DNA of 64,000 nt from Streptomyces sp. NBC_00620 (GCF_026341825.1 NZ_JAPENY010000001.1:2604001-2668000); one strand, 5' to 3'. Positions 51,922 to 60,959 are shown, counted from the first letter of the stretch. Numbers and translations: made by a program. The notes: generated by a model not told the origin, from the letters alone.

Positions 51922-54099
51922 ATGAACCAGGAACAGCGCGAAGAACCTCCGGAGCAGGAACAACCCGAGGGCGCGGCCGGAGAGGAACAGCCCGGAGACG
52001 AGAGGTCCAAGGACGAGCGGCCCGGACCCGGCACCGCCGACGCGGAGGGCGCAGGCACCCGCGACGACACGCCCCCACCCGGACAGCCCGGCACCACCGA
52101 CCGGCCGAATCCGGCACCTCACAACAACGCGTCTCACAACAACGCGCCTCACAACAACGTCAACCAGTACTTCCTCGGCGCCCTCGACGCCCGTCAGGCC
52201 CACTTCGGTATCGGCGGCCCCGGCGGCGCGGACACCCCGAACGCCCGCCGTACGGCCGTCGGGCGGCTCGACGCCGGCGAGGCGGACACGATCCTGGAGT
52301 CGTACGTCGAACCGCGCTGTTTCGACGAGGCGGTGGCGGACCTCGACCGGGACAGCGTGGTCGTGCTGGTCGGGCCGCCCGGAGTGGGCAAGCGCTCGGG
52401 CGCCGTGGCCCTCCTCAACGCGGTCGCCGACGGAACGGAATACGTGGTGCTCTCGCCGGGCCGGAGCCTGGAGGAACTCGCCACGGGCCGCCCCGCCTTC
52501 GAGAAGGGCGTCGGCTATGTGCTGCTCGACCGGATGAACGAGGGCGCGTCCGGGACCGCGGATTTCGACTGGAGGCGGGTACGGGACGCGGTGCGCGAGC
52601 AGGGCGCGCACCTGGTGGTCACCACCGTGCACAGCGTCGCGGGGAAGCCCCCCGAGTCCGTACGCCATGTGCCCTGGCGCGCACCCGACCTGGCGGACGT
52701 GCTGCGGCTGCGGTTGCGGAAGGCGGGCTGCGCCGAAACCGTCGTCGAGAAGGCCGTCGAACTGCTGCCCGCCGAGTGCCTGATCACGGAGGTGACTGCC
52801 GCGGCGGCGCGGATCGCGCGGGGTGCCGACCCCGCCGGAGTCTGGCAGGAATACGGAAGCAGTGCGGCGCGGCCCGTGCGCGAGTGGTTCGCGGTGGACC
52901 GCTCGCTCCAGGAGACGGCCGAGGTGACGGTACTCGCCTTCGCCATCGGCACCGGGTACCGGGAGTTCGAGTCGTGGCAGGAACGACTGGAGCCGCGTAT
53001 CGCACCGGCCTTCCCGAAACCGGCCGAGCCCGAAGACGCCCGGCCCGCCGTCGACCGACGGCGTTCCCTGACCCGCAACCGGCTGGCTGCCACCGAGGAG
53101 CAGAAGCACGGCGCGCTCACCCGGACCGTGCTCGTCCTCCCCAGTCCGCAGTACCGCCAGTGGGTCCTGGAGGAGCTGTGGACGAACCACTCGAAGTCGT
53201 ACTGGGACGGTGTGCAGGACTGGCTGACCGACCTCATCCTGACGGACCCAGGACCCGGCCTCCACCTGTCCGTCGCCTCCGGTCTGGCCCTGCTCGCCAG
53301 GCCCGCCTTCGACGAGGTCGCCGAGTCCTATCTGGAGCCCTGGGCACGCGGCGAGGCGGGCCCCGCCGGGCAGTCCATGGCCGCCCTGGTCCTGTGCTGG
53401 ATGTGCCTGGACGAGAATCTTGACGCCACCGCGCTCACTCTCGCCCGCAGTTGGGTCCTGTCACGCGACCCGGAACTGCGTTCGACAGCGGCGGCCGCGT
53501 TCGGCGGAGAACTGGGGGTTCGCTTCCCCACCGACGCCGTGAAGCTGCTGTGGCATCTGATCAGCCGGCGCAGCGGCCAGTCGAAGGAGGCGATGTTCGC
53601 CCTGGCCGATCTCGTCGCCGTACTCGCGGAGTGCCGGGAGGACGCGGGCGTGGTCTTCCGCGCCCTGGCGCACCGGCTGGGTGTCCAGCGGAGGACCACC
53701 GTCGCCACCCGGCTGAGGGAGAGCACCTTCGACGCCGTCCTGGCCGTTCTGACGGTGGGCGACCTGCGTACGGGACAGCCCGTGTGCGCCATGCTGATGG
53801 AGCGGCAGCCCCAACTGATCGGCAAATTGGGGGAGTTGTGGGCCGGTGTGCTGTGCAACCGGCCGAGGCGGACCTTGGCGCTGCGGGCTCTGTACGACAC
53901 CTTGCGCACGCTGGCGGCCGTGGGCGAGGAGCCCCGGGCCACCGCCGGACGGTTCGGCCGCAGCGTGGGCGCCGCGCTCCCACCGGACGAACGCCCGCTC
54001 CTTGCCGCGGCCCTGCGCCCCGCCGCCGACCGTTCCGGTAAAACCACCGCGGCACTCATCGACACCTTCCTCACCACCGTACTGAGCACGGAGGACTGA
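51922..54099 (+). CDS. P-loop NTPase with N-terminal signalling motif
   Basis: A 725-residue protein. The first 75 residues are acidic, Pro-rich and end in HNN repeats. Residues 83-97 (YFLGALDARQAHFGI) match the tail of the cyclase-like protein. The NTPase domain has Walker A GPPGVGKR (151-158, with Arg in place of Ser/Thr) and Walker B GYVLLDRM (Asp203). The C-terminal 450 residues are helical, possibly HEAT/TPR-like, with SLTRNRLAATEEQKHGALTR and many Leu-rich helices, but I recognise no family. It is the second gene of a tight four-gene run and presumably transmits or gates the signal made by the cyclase-like protein. Confidence 0.8.
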   Translation: MNQEQREEPPEQEQPEGAAGEEQPGDERSKDERPGPGTADAEGAGTRDDTPPPGQPGTTDRPNPAPHNNASHNNAPHNNVNQYFLGALDARQAHFGIGGPGGADTPNARRTAVGRLDAGEADTILESYVEPRCFDEAVADLDRDSVVVLVGPPGVGKRSGAVALLNAVADGTEYVVLSPGRSLEELATGRPAFEKGVGYVLLDRMNEGASGTADFDWRRVRDAVREQGAHLVVTTVHSVAGKPPESVRHVPWRAPDLADVLRLRLRKAGCAETVVEKAVELLPAECLITEVTAAAARIARGADPAGVWQEYGSSAARPVREWFAVDRSLQETAEVTVLAFAIGTGYREFESWQERLEPRIAPAFPKPAEPEDARPAVDRRRSLTRNRLAATEEQKHGALTRTVLVLPSPQYRQWVLEELWTNHSKSYWDGVQDWLTDLILTDPGPGLHLSVASGLALLARPAFDEVAESYLEPWARGEAGPAGQSMAALVLCWMCLDENLDATALTLARSWVLSRDPELRSTAAAAFGGELGVRFPTDAVKLLWHLISRRSGQSKEAMFALADLVAVLAECREDAGVVFRALAHRLGVQRRTTVATRLRESTFDAVLAVLTVGDLRTGQPVCAMLMERQPQLIGKLGELWAGVLCNRPRRTLALRALYDTLRTLAAVGEEPRATAGRFGRSVGAALPPDERPLLAAALRPAADRSGKTTAALIDTFLTTVLSTED

Positions 54100-54104
54100 C
54101 GCAC

Positions 54105-55637
54105 ATGGCTGAGAGTTACCCGCTCGTCGAACAGCGGGAGTACGGGCGGCCGCAGCAAGGCGGCGGATGGTTCCACAAGCGCCCTGTCAGGGGCGAGGAC
54201 GATCTGCCGCTGCTGGCCGCGCACGAGGTGCGGATCTTCAGGGTCGGCGAGGAGTACATCGAGGACCACGGCGGGCTGCGGCCCGACGACCCGGTGGTGG
54301 TCGCGGCGAGCTCGGTCACGGTCGTCGACCGGAGCGTCGGCGTGCCCGTCGTCGTGGAGATGCGCATCCCGTCCGCGGAGGCGGGCGACTTCACCGTGCG
54401 GACGACCTTCCACTGCACGGTCGCGGACGCGCGCACGGTCGTACGGGACGGGGTCACCGACGTGGAGGCGCTGCTCCTGGACTATCTCCGCGCGGTCCCG
54501 GGCCTCACCGAGCAGGGCGGTGATCTGCCGATCGTCGACTCTGCCGTCGTGCGCCGCCGTATCGACGCGCGGCTGACCGCGTACCAGGAGATGCGGCCGC
54601 ATGTCTTCTCGGGTCTGAAGGCGTACCCCCGCGCGGTGGAGGTCCTGTCGCCCGAGGAACTCGCCGCTCACGTACGCGAGGTCGAGGAGGCCAGGCGCGC
54701 GCGGGAGAAAGACCGCCTCCGGGAGCAGCTGGAGCGGGAACGGGCCCTGGCGCTGGCCGAGAAGGAGCGGGAGCGCGAGGAGATCCGGCGGGAGGAGGCA
54801 CTGCGCAAGGAGCGCAACCGCCAGGAGTACGAGACGCTGCGCACACGGTACGACCACGTCGTCAGCGCCGAGGACCAGGAACACGAGCTGATGCTGAAGG
54901 GGCGGCAGAACGGGTTCGTCCGGAACGAGATGACCGAGGACCTCAGGCTCATCGGCAACGACCCCATCGCCGCCGACTTCAACGCCTACCGTAACGGGGA
55001 CATCTCCGCCGACACGCTCGCCGACCGGCTGCGCGCGGCCGAGGCGCGCCGCGCCGACCGGGCGGACGCCCTGACGAAGCTCGAGCAGGAATACCTGGAG
55101 CGGCGGGCCACCCTCGAACGGGACGATCAGCGCTGGCAGGTCGAACGGGACGACAAACGCAAGGAGTTGGAGCGCGCGGACCGGCTCGAGGAACATGCCG
55201 CCGGACGGGAGGCGGAAAGCCGCCGCTGGGAGCAGGAGCGCGACGACAAGCTGCGCGAACACCAGGAGCGCCGACAGGACGCCCAGCGGCTGAGCCAGGA
55301 GCAGCGCGAGTGGGCGGAGCGGCGGCTCGTGGTCAACCACGACATCGGCAAGCGGCTCATCGACCGCGGCCTGGTCGACAACACCATCGTCGACCCGGGC
55401 GCCTTCATCAACAGCGTGGGGGAGATCCCCCAGTACGGGCCCCAGGCACTCGGCCAGGCTCCGGCGCCGCAGAAGGCGTCGGCCGAACGGCTCGACAAGC
55501 GGCCCGCGGACACCGACGTGGTCGACGGCGAGGCGGATCACGAGAGCGACAAGGAGACGGATCCGGACCCGGACAGCGGCGACGACAGCGACCTCGACCT
55601 CGGCACCGGCGACATGGAGGCGCACATTGGCCACTGA
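54105..55637 (+). CDS. SPFH-like N-terminal domain plus long coiled coil, acidic tail
   Basis: A 510-residue protein. Residues about 30-190 read like an SPFH/band-7-type domain (EVRIFRVGEEYIEDHGG, VEMRIPSAEAGDFTVRTTFH, CTVADARTVVRDGVTDVEAL, then LLLDYLRAVPGL). Residues about 190-430 are a highly charged coiled coil (EEARRAREKDRLREQLERER, QRWQVERDDKRKELERADRL). The end is an Asp-rich acidic tail. SPFH proteins form membrane-associated ring or cage oligomers. ATG 54105 follows GGAGGACTGACGCAC, five bases after the NTPase stop. It overlaps the next gene by 11 bases, so these proteins are probably made in stoichiometric amounts. Confidence 0.78.
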   Translation: MAESYPLVEQREYGRPQQGGGWFHKRPVRGEDDLPLLAAHEVRIFRVGEEYIEDHGGLRPDDPVVVAASSVTVVDRSVGVPVVVEMRIPSAEAGDFTVRTTFHCTVADARTVVRDGVTDVEALLLDYLRAVPGLTEQGGDLPIVDSAVVRRRIDARLTAYQEMRPHVFSGLKAYPRAVEVLSPEELAAHVREVEEARRAREKDRLREQLERERALALAEKEREREEIRREEALRKERNRQEYETLRTRYDHVVSAEDQEHELMLKGRQNGFVRNEMTEDLRLIGNDPIAADFNAYRNGDISADTLADRLRAAEARRADRADALTKLEQEYLERRATLERDDQRWQVERDDKRKELERADRLEEHAAGREAESRRWEQERDDKLREHQERRQDAQRLSQEQREWAERRLVVNHDIGKRLIDRGLVDNTIVDPGAFINSVGEIPQYGPQALGQAPAPQKASAERLDKRPADTDVVDGEADHESDKETDPDPDSGDDSDLDLGTGDMEAHIGH

Positions 55638-56982
55638 CCTGCCGGTCCACCCCGCCGACCGTGCTCCACTCTCCGAGATGACCGTGCCCTTCCGCCCGGA
55701 GCGCTCCGACACGGGCCCCGCGGTCCGGCTGCGCCGGGTGATCGGCATCCGCGAGGACGTACTGGACTGGGTGCCGGAGGAACGCCCCCGCTACACCTGG
55801 TACGGCGTCATCGTCGTCAACACCGCGCTGCTCGCCGGCGTCTCCATGGCCGTCGCGCTCGCCACCATCCGGCCCGACCTTCCGCTCCCCGCCGTGATCG
55901 TGGTGGCCGTGGTCTGGTTCTGGCTGATCCTCGCCCTGGACAGCTGGCTGGTGTCCAGCACCCACGGCACACTGGCGGCCAAGAGCCCTCTACGGGTGCT
56001 GCTGCCCCGCCTCGCGCTCTCCGTGCTCCTCGGCATCTTCATCGCCGAGCCGCTCCTCTTCCAGATCTTCGACAGGGAGATCCGGCAGGAGATCGCCGTC
56101 GGCAACGAGCGGCAGGTCGCGGACTACCGGGGCATGCTCGTGTCCTGCAACCCCACCGACGGCGAGCGGACCACCGACCGCCCCGAATGCGGGGAGTACC
56201 AGCTCAAGGTGCCGGGCTCACCGGTCGAGCTGGGCGAACAGATCAAGAGCAACACCGCCCGGACGAAGGCCATGCGGACCCAGGTCGACGGGATCAACAA
56301 GACCCTCAACGGCAAGATGGCCACCGAGCAGCGGGAGTGCGCCCGGGACAAGTGGATCTGGTGGGGTGGCTACGCCGACGTCAGCCAGACGTGCGAGCGT
56401 GCCCGCGAGGACTCCTCGGCCTACCGCACGACCAGCGAGATCAAGAAGTACGAGAGCGACCTGGCGGCGCTGGTGGCGGCGGGCCACACCCTGGCCGGGA
56501 AGAAGGACACGGCCGCCGACGCGTACCAGCCCGCTCTGCAGCGCGCCATCGACGCCAAGACGCGGCAGCGGGAGACAGACCTCGACGACGACGGGATCCT
56601 CACCAGGGCGCACGCGCTCAAGGCCGTCGCCTGGTCCGACTGGTACGCCGGCTCAGTGGCCCTCGTACTGCATCTCCTGCTCCTCGTCGTCGACGCCATG
56701 CCCATCCTGGCCAAACTCATGAGCGGTTCCACGACGTACGACCGCCTGGTCACCGCCCGCTTCGAAGCGAGCCGTCGACTGCACGCCGACGACCTCCAGG
56801 TCCAGCACGCCTGCGCCACCATGGAGCACGAGGTGCAGCGCCACCGCTCGAAACTGGACACCACCGACCGCATGCAGCACCTCGAACACGACTACCGCCT
56901 CGCCCACGCCGAGCGCGCCCTGCGCTTCCGCACCGAACTCGATGCCCGCACGGCCCGGATCCTTGAGGAGCGGGGCGACTGA
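55627..56982 (+). CDS. DUF4407-like membrane protein
   Basis: A 451-residue protein with three transmembrane helices near residues 60-80, 83-105 and 122-145 (YGVIVVNTALLAGVSMAVAL, VIVVAVVWFWLILALDSWLV, LALSVLLGIFIAEPLLFQIF). A large extracytoplasmic helical segment with several Cys (CNPTDGE, RPECGEY, QRECARD, QTCERAR) follows, then a fourth helix near 340-360 (LVLHLLLLVVDAMPILAKLM) and a cytosolic coiled coil. This is the DUF4407 layout. The TTG start at 55627 overlaps the SPFH-like gene by 11 bases. The gene ends just before a 16-bp hairpin and is the last of the cluster. Confidence 0.82.
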   Translation: MATDLPVHPADRAPLSEMTVPFRPERSDTGPAVRLRRVIGIREDVLDWVPEERPRYTWYGVIVVNTALLAGVSMAVALATIRPDLPLPAVIVVAVVWFWLILALDSWLVSSTHGTLAAKSPLRVLLPRLALSVLLGIFIAEPLLFQIFDREIRQEIAVGNERQVADYRGMLVSCNPTDGERTTDRPECGEYQLKVPGSPVELGEQIKSNTARTKAMRTQVDGINKTLNGKMATEQRECARDKWIWWGGYADVSQTCERAREDSSAYRTTSEIKKYESDLAALVAAGHTLAGKKDTAADAYQPALQRAIDAKTRQRETDLDDDGILTRAHALKAVAWSDWYAGSVALVLHLLLLVVDAMPILAKLMSGSTTYDRLVTARFEASRRLHADDLQVQHACATMEHEVQRHRSKLDTTDRMQHLEHDYRLAHAERALRFRTELDARTARILEERGD

Positions 56983-56984
56983 AA

Positions 56985-57024
56985 GGGGCGGGCCGCCGGA
57001 AGGGGATCTCCGGCGGCCCGCCCC
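56985..57024. terminator. Strong bidirectional terminator hairpin
   Basis: A perfect 16-bp GC-rich stem (56985-57000 with 57009-57024) and 8-base loop (AGGGGATC) lies between convergent genes ending at 56982 and 57044. It closes the signalling cluster on one side and the glycosyltransferase genes on the other. Confidence 0.75.
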
Positions 57025-57043
57025 ACATGGGTGGACGGTCGGC

Positions 57044-59197
57044 TCAGCCGACGTCGGACGCGTCCAGGCGGTACAGGCCGGTGGACGAGCTGGTGGAACC
57101 GGAGCTGTACGCCGAGGAGTTGACGGCCGTGCCGTTCGCCTCGACCCACGCCGTGATCTCCGAGTTCGTGCCCTGGCCGCCGTCGCTGCTGACGATGATG
57201 TAGTGCAACTGACCCGACTTCACCAGGCTCTTGAGCTTGGCGAGGGTCATGGCGTTGTCGGTGCCTGACCAGCCGCCCATGGAGATGACGGGCTCGCCGG
57301 ACTCCAGGATGATCGAGGCCGCGGTCTGGTCGGTGGCCACCGCCAGCAGCCAGGTGGCGCCGTCCTGGTTCTTCTCCAGGTACGTGATCATCTCGGAAGA
57401 GACCTGAGTGCCGCCGCCGGCTCCGCCGCCCATCTGGCCGCCGCTGGACTGCGTACCGGATCCGGCGCCAGAGGCCTCGGTGCCGGACTCGGTGGACGAA
57501 CTACCGCTGGACGACGAGCCGTTGGCGCCCGCCGGGGGCTCGCCCATGGACTGGCCGCCGGTGCCGGTCGGTGCGCTGCCGCTCCGGCTGCCGGTACCGG
57601 ACGGTGCACCGCCGCCCATGCCACCGCCTCCGCCGCCACCCATACCGCCGCCCGTGCTCGGACCGGCCGTCGGATTGGTGCCGTTGTTCGAAGCACTCGT
57701 GGCGGCAGAGACCGAGTACGCCGCCGGACCGGCCAGCAGGGCCACCACCGCCGCAAGCGCCGCGAAGCCCAGCAGCCGCTGCCGCTTCAGGAACCGCCCG
57801 GCGAGCAGCCCGAGTACGGAGACCGCGCCCGCGACGCCGGCCACGATCTCGGCGACGGTGTAGAGGGCGCCGGAGCCCGACACCCGCTGGAGCAAGACGA
57901 CCGCCCAGACCGCGCTGACCGCGACGGCCAGCGGCAGGACCCAGCCCCACTTCGCCGCCGAGCCCTCACGGAACGCCCGGTACAGCATCACGCCGCCGAT
58001 ACCGGCCAGGGCCGCGATACCCGGGGCCATGGCGGTGACGTAGTACGGGTGGAAGGTGCCCTCGGCGAGGGCGAAGGTCAGATAGTGCACGACGAACCAG
58101 CCGCCCCACAGCATCAGCGCCGCGCGCTTGGCGTCCGTACGCGGAGCCCGCCCGCGCAGCACCAGCCCGCCGACGAGGGCGATCGCGGCGAAGGGGATGA
58201 GCCAGGAGATCTGGCCGCCCATGATGTCGTTGAACATGCGGTAGACGGACGCGGTGCCGCCGAAGCTTGCGCCGTTCCCTGCCGAGCCTGTGGACGAACT
58301 CGCCCCGAAGATACGGCCGAAGCCGTTGTAGCCGATGACGAGGTCCCAGACGGTGTTGTCGGTCGAGCCGCCGATGTAGGGGCGCGAGGACGCGGGCCAC
58401 AGGTCGACGACCACCATCCACCAGGCGCTGGAGACGACGAGCGCGACCGTGGCGACGGCGAGGTTGCGGATCCGCCTGCCGAGTGAGGCGTTGGCGGCCC
58501 AGAGATAGACGAGGAAGAAGACCGGCAGGACGACGTACGCCTGCATCATCTTCGTGTTGAACGCGAACCCGATCGCGACCGCCGACCACACCAGCGGCAT
58601 CAGCCGCCCGCCCCGCACGGCCTTCATCAGCCCGGCCGCGCCGAGCAGCATCAGGAAGACCAGGACCGGGTCCGGGTTGGTGTCACGTGTAATGGCGACG
58701 GTGATCGGGGTCAGGGCGAGCGCGAGTGCGGCGACGGTTCCCGCCACCGCCCCGAAGTCCCGCTTGACCATCCGGTACAGCAGCGCCACGGATCCCGTGC
58801 CCAGCGCGACCATCGGCAGCGCCAACTGCCAGGTCCCGAAGCCGAATACGCGGGCCGAGATGCCCATCACCCACAGCGCGAACGGCGGCTTGTCGACGGT
58901 GATGAAGCTGCCCGAGTCCAGGGCACCGAAGAAGAACGCCTTCCAGCTCTTGGTGCCGCTGTAGACGGCGGCGTTGTAGAAGGTGTTGCCGGTGATGGAC
59001 GAGACGTTCCAGGCGTACAGGCCGACGGCCAGGACCAGCACCGCCCACAGGGTGGGCCTGGCCCAGCGCGGGTCGTCCGGCGGGCCGGTGAAGAGCCTGC
59101 GGGTGCGGGCCTTGATACCGCCGTCGGCGGGCGGCCCGGCCCGGTGCGAGTGCTGCCGGACCCCTTCGTCGCGGGTCGGCGGGGCAAGGGTCGTCAT
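57044..59197 (-). CDS. YkcB-like GT39-family membrane glycosyltransferase
   Basis: A 717-residue protein. The GT-C membrane domain (about 40-500) starts ALWAVLVLAVGLYAWNVSS-like (PTLWAVLVLAVGLYAWNV). It has the first-loop acidic motif in DSGSFITVDKPPFALWVMGI and the conserved TRDTNPDPVLVFLMLLGAAG, as in ArnT/PMT-type transferases that use a polyprenyl-phosphate sugar. A Gly/Ser/Thr-rich linker (about 520-610) joins a C-terminal extracytoplasmic domain (ATWLLAVATDQTAASIILES, SGEPVISMGGWSGTDNAMTL). ATG 59197 follows GGAGTGCC. The GT2 gene 101 bases upstream is its likely partner for making the lipid-linked sugar donor. Confidence 0.87.
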   Translation of the reverse strand: MTTLAPPTRDEGVRQHSHRAGPPADGGIKARTRRLFTGPPDDPRWARPTLWAVLVLAVGLYAWNVSSITGNTFYNAAVYSGTKSWKAFFFGALDSGSFITVDKPPFALWVMGISARVFGFGTWQLALPMVALGTGSVALLYRMVKRDFGAVAGTVAALALALTPITVAITRDTNPDPVLVFLMLLGAAGLMKAVRGGRLMPLVWSAVAIGFAFNTKMMQAYVVLPVFFLVYLWAANASLGRRIRNLAVATVALVVSSAWWMVVVDLWPASSRPYIGGSTDNTVWDLVIGYNGFGRIFGASSSTGSAGNGASFGGTASVYRMFNDIMGGQISWLIPFAAIALVGGLVLRGRAPRTDAKRAALMLWGGWFVVHYLTFALAEGTFHPYYVTAMAPGIAALAGIGGVMLYRAFREGSAAKWGWVLPLAVAVSAVWAVVLLQRVSGSGALYTVAEIVAGVAGAVSVLGLLAGRFLKRQRLLGFAALAAVVALLAGPAAYSVSAATSASNNGTNPTAGPSTGGGMGGGGGGGMGGGAPSGTGSRSGSAPTGTGGQSMGEPPAGANGSSSSGSSSTESGTEASGAGSGTQSSGGQMGGGAGGGTQVSSEMITYLEKNQDGATWLLAVATDQTAASIILESGEPVISMGGWSGTDNAMTLAKLKSLVKSGQLHYIIVSSDGGQGTNSEITAWVEANGTAVNSSAYSSGSTSSSTGLYRLDASDVG

Positions 59198-59297
59198 GAC
59201 AGGCACTCCAAGGTGGGAGAGGGACGGCTGGGAGTGGAGCTGTGGGGCTTGGTGGTTCTGCGGGTTCTGCGGGGTCTGCTGGTTCTGCCGGGCCTGC

Positions 59298-60218
59298 TCA
59301 TCGGGAGCCCGCGCCGGCCGGTGTGGCATGGGGTGACGCGGCTGATGTGGGCGGTGTGGCTGGTGTGCCATTGGAGGAGGCATCCGGCGTCCGGCCGGCG
59401 CTCTCACGCACCGCGCCCGGCACCCGCGGGAGTCCGACCCGGCGCGGTACGGCGGCGACCCTGGCGCGCCCGTTCACGGTCCGCTTCAGCATCCGGGCCA
59501 TGCCCTTGAGGTCGTCGACGGCCGTACGCACCAGGTCGACCCGGCTGTCGGGATCGTCGACCCAGTCGACCGGCACCTCGTGGACGCGCAGCCCGTTGCG
59601 CTGGGCCAGCACCAGCAGTTCGGTGTCGAAGAACCAGGCGTTGTCCTCGATGTGCGGGGCGAGCGCCCGGAAGACATCGGTGCGTACGGCCTTGAAGCCG
59701 CACTGCGCGTCGGAGAAGCGGGCGGCGAGCCCCAGCTTCAGCAGCAGGTTGTAGGACCGCGAGATGAACTCCCGCTTCGGCCCGCGCACCACGTCGGCCT
59801 GCCGGTGCAGCCGGCTGCCGATGGCGATGTCGCTGTGACCGGACAGCAGGGGTGCGACGAGCGGCAGGAACGCGTCGAGCCCCGTGGACAGATCGACGTC
59901 CATGTACGCGACCACATCGGCCGCCGACCGGCTCCACACGTACTTCAGGGCCCGGCCACGCCCCTTGGCGTCAAGGCGGACGGCGTGCACATGGGGAAGC
60001 CGGTGCGTCAGGCCGACGGCCACCTGCCAAGTGCCGTCCGTACTCGCGTTGTCCGCGACGGTGATCCGGAACGGGAACGGGAAGGAGCTCTCGAGATAGG
60101 CGTGGAGACGGTTGACGCTGTCGTCGAGGACGTGAGCCTCGTTGTGAACCGGCACCACGATCTCGACCGACCGCCGCCGGACGCCTCCTGCGTTCGTTTC
60201 GTTCATAGCGGCGACCAT
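59298..60218 (-). CDS. GT2 glycosyltransferase (polyprenyl-phosphate sugar synthase-like)
   Basis: A 306-residue GT-A enzyme. VEIVVPVHNEAHVLDDSVNR and ITVADNASTDGTWQVA bind the nucleotide sugar, DVVAYMDVDLSTGLDAFLPL carries the DxD metal motif, and DAQCGFKAVRTDVFRALAPH is the dolichyl-phosphate beta-glucosyltransferase-like signature. The C-terminus is Pro/Ser/Thr-rich without clear membrane helices. It likely charges a polyprenyl phosphate with a hexose for the downstream GT39 enzyme, as in YkcC/YkcB pairs. M1 at 60218 follows GGGGGCCGG; Met5 is an alternative start. Confidence 0.88.
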   Translation of the reverse strand: MVAAMNETNAGGVRRRSVEIVVPVHNEAHVLDDSVNRLHAYLESSFPFPFRITVADNASTDGTWQVAVGLTHRLPHVHAVRLDAKGRGRALKYVWSRSAADVVAYMDVDLSTGLDAFLPLVAPLLSGHSDIAIGSRLHRQADVVRGPKREFISRSYNLLLKLGLAARFSDAQCGFKAVRTDVFRALAPHIEDNAWFFDTELLVLAQRNGLRVHEVPVDWVDDPDSRVDLVRTAVDDLKGMARMLKRTVNGRARVAAVPRRVGLPRVPGAVRESAGRTPDASSNGTPATPPTSAASPHATPAGAGSR

Positions 60219-60410
60219 CCGGCCCCCGTCTGGGGCATCGGTGAGCGCGCTCTGAGGGAAGAATGAGAATCAGGGAACTCACAGGAAGCGCACAGTGCGG
60301 CCAGGTGGAACGCCAAGGCTCCGGCGGGAATCGGCGGTCGCGTACGGCCGTCCGCGCGACCCTGTGCCGCTGTCAGTGGTGCGGCCTAGTGTGGTGAGTG
60401 GGAGGTTCCT

Positions 60411-60959
60411 ATGACGACCCTGCACGACCGGCCGAACGCCGCGCTCCTCGTCATCGACGTCCAGAACGGGCCGATGGCGGACGCCCACGACCGAGACCGC
60501 GTGATCGCGAACATCAACACCCTGGTCGACAGGGCCCGCGCGGAGCAGGTGCCCGTGGTCTGGGTGCAGCAATTCGACGACCACCTCGAACGGGACAGCG
60601 AGAGCTGGCAGTACGTGCCGGAGCTGGTGCGCCGCGACACGGAACCCCTCGTCCACAAGAACTACGGCGACTCCTTCGAGGGCACCGAACTGGAAGCGCT
60701 GCTCGCCGAGCGCGGTGTGGGCCGGCTCGTCGTCGCGGGCGCCCAGACCGACATGTGCATCCGCTCGACCATCCACGGCGCCTTCGTCCGGGGGTACGAC
60801 GTGACGCTGGTCGCCGACGCCCACACGACGGAGGACCTCACCGCGTACGGCGCACCGCCTCCGGATCAGGTCATCGCGCACACCAATCTCTACTGGCAGG
60901 AGCAGGCGGCGCCCGGACGGACCGGGGGGACCGCGGACGCGAAGGAAGTGACTTTCTGA
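60411..60959 (+). CDS. Isochorismatase-family cysteine hydrolase
   Basis: A 182-residue alpha/beta hydrolase with the catalytic triad Asp16 (LLVIDVQNGPM), Lys83 (PLVHKNYGDSF) and Cys116 (VVAGAQTDMCIRSTIHGAF). The family includes nicotinamidases, N-carbamoylsarcosine amidases and isochorismatases, and this branch has no fixed substrate. The cis-peptide region before the Cys is present. It starts with ATG at 60411, divergent from the GT2 gene across 192 bases. It is preceded by GGGAGG. Confidence 0.92.
   Translation: MTTLHDRPNAALLVIDVQNGPMADAHDRDRVIANINTLVDRARAEQVPVVWVQQFDDHLERDSESWQYVPELVRRDTEPLVHKNYGDSFEGTELEALLAERGVGRLVVAGAQTDMCIRSTIHGAFVRGYDVTLVADAHTTEDLTAYGAPPPDQVIAHTNLYWQEQAAPGRTGGTADAKEVTF

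Noticed and set aside
53328..55748. Open frame of about 800 codons on the minus strand across the NTPase and SPFH-like genes
   Set aside because: It crosses three well-supported plus-strand genes, has Arg/Val-rich composition and shows no family features.
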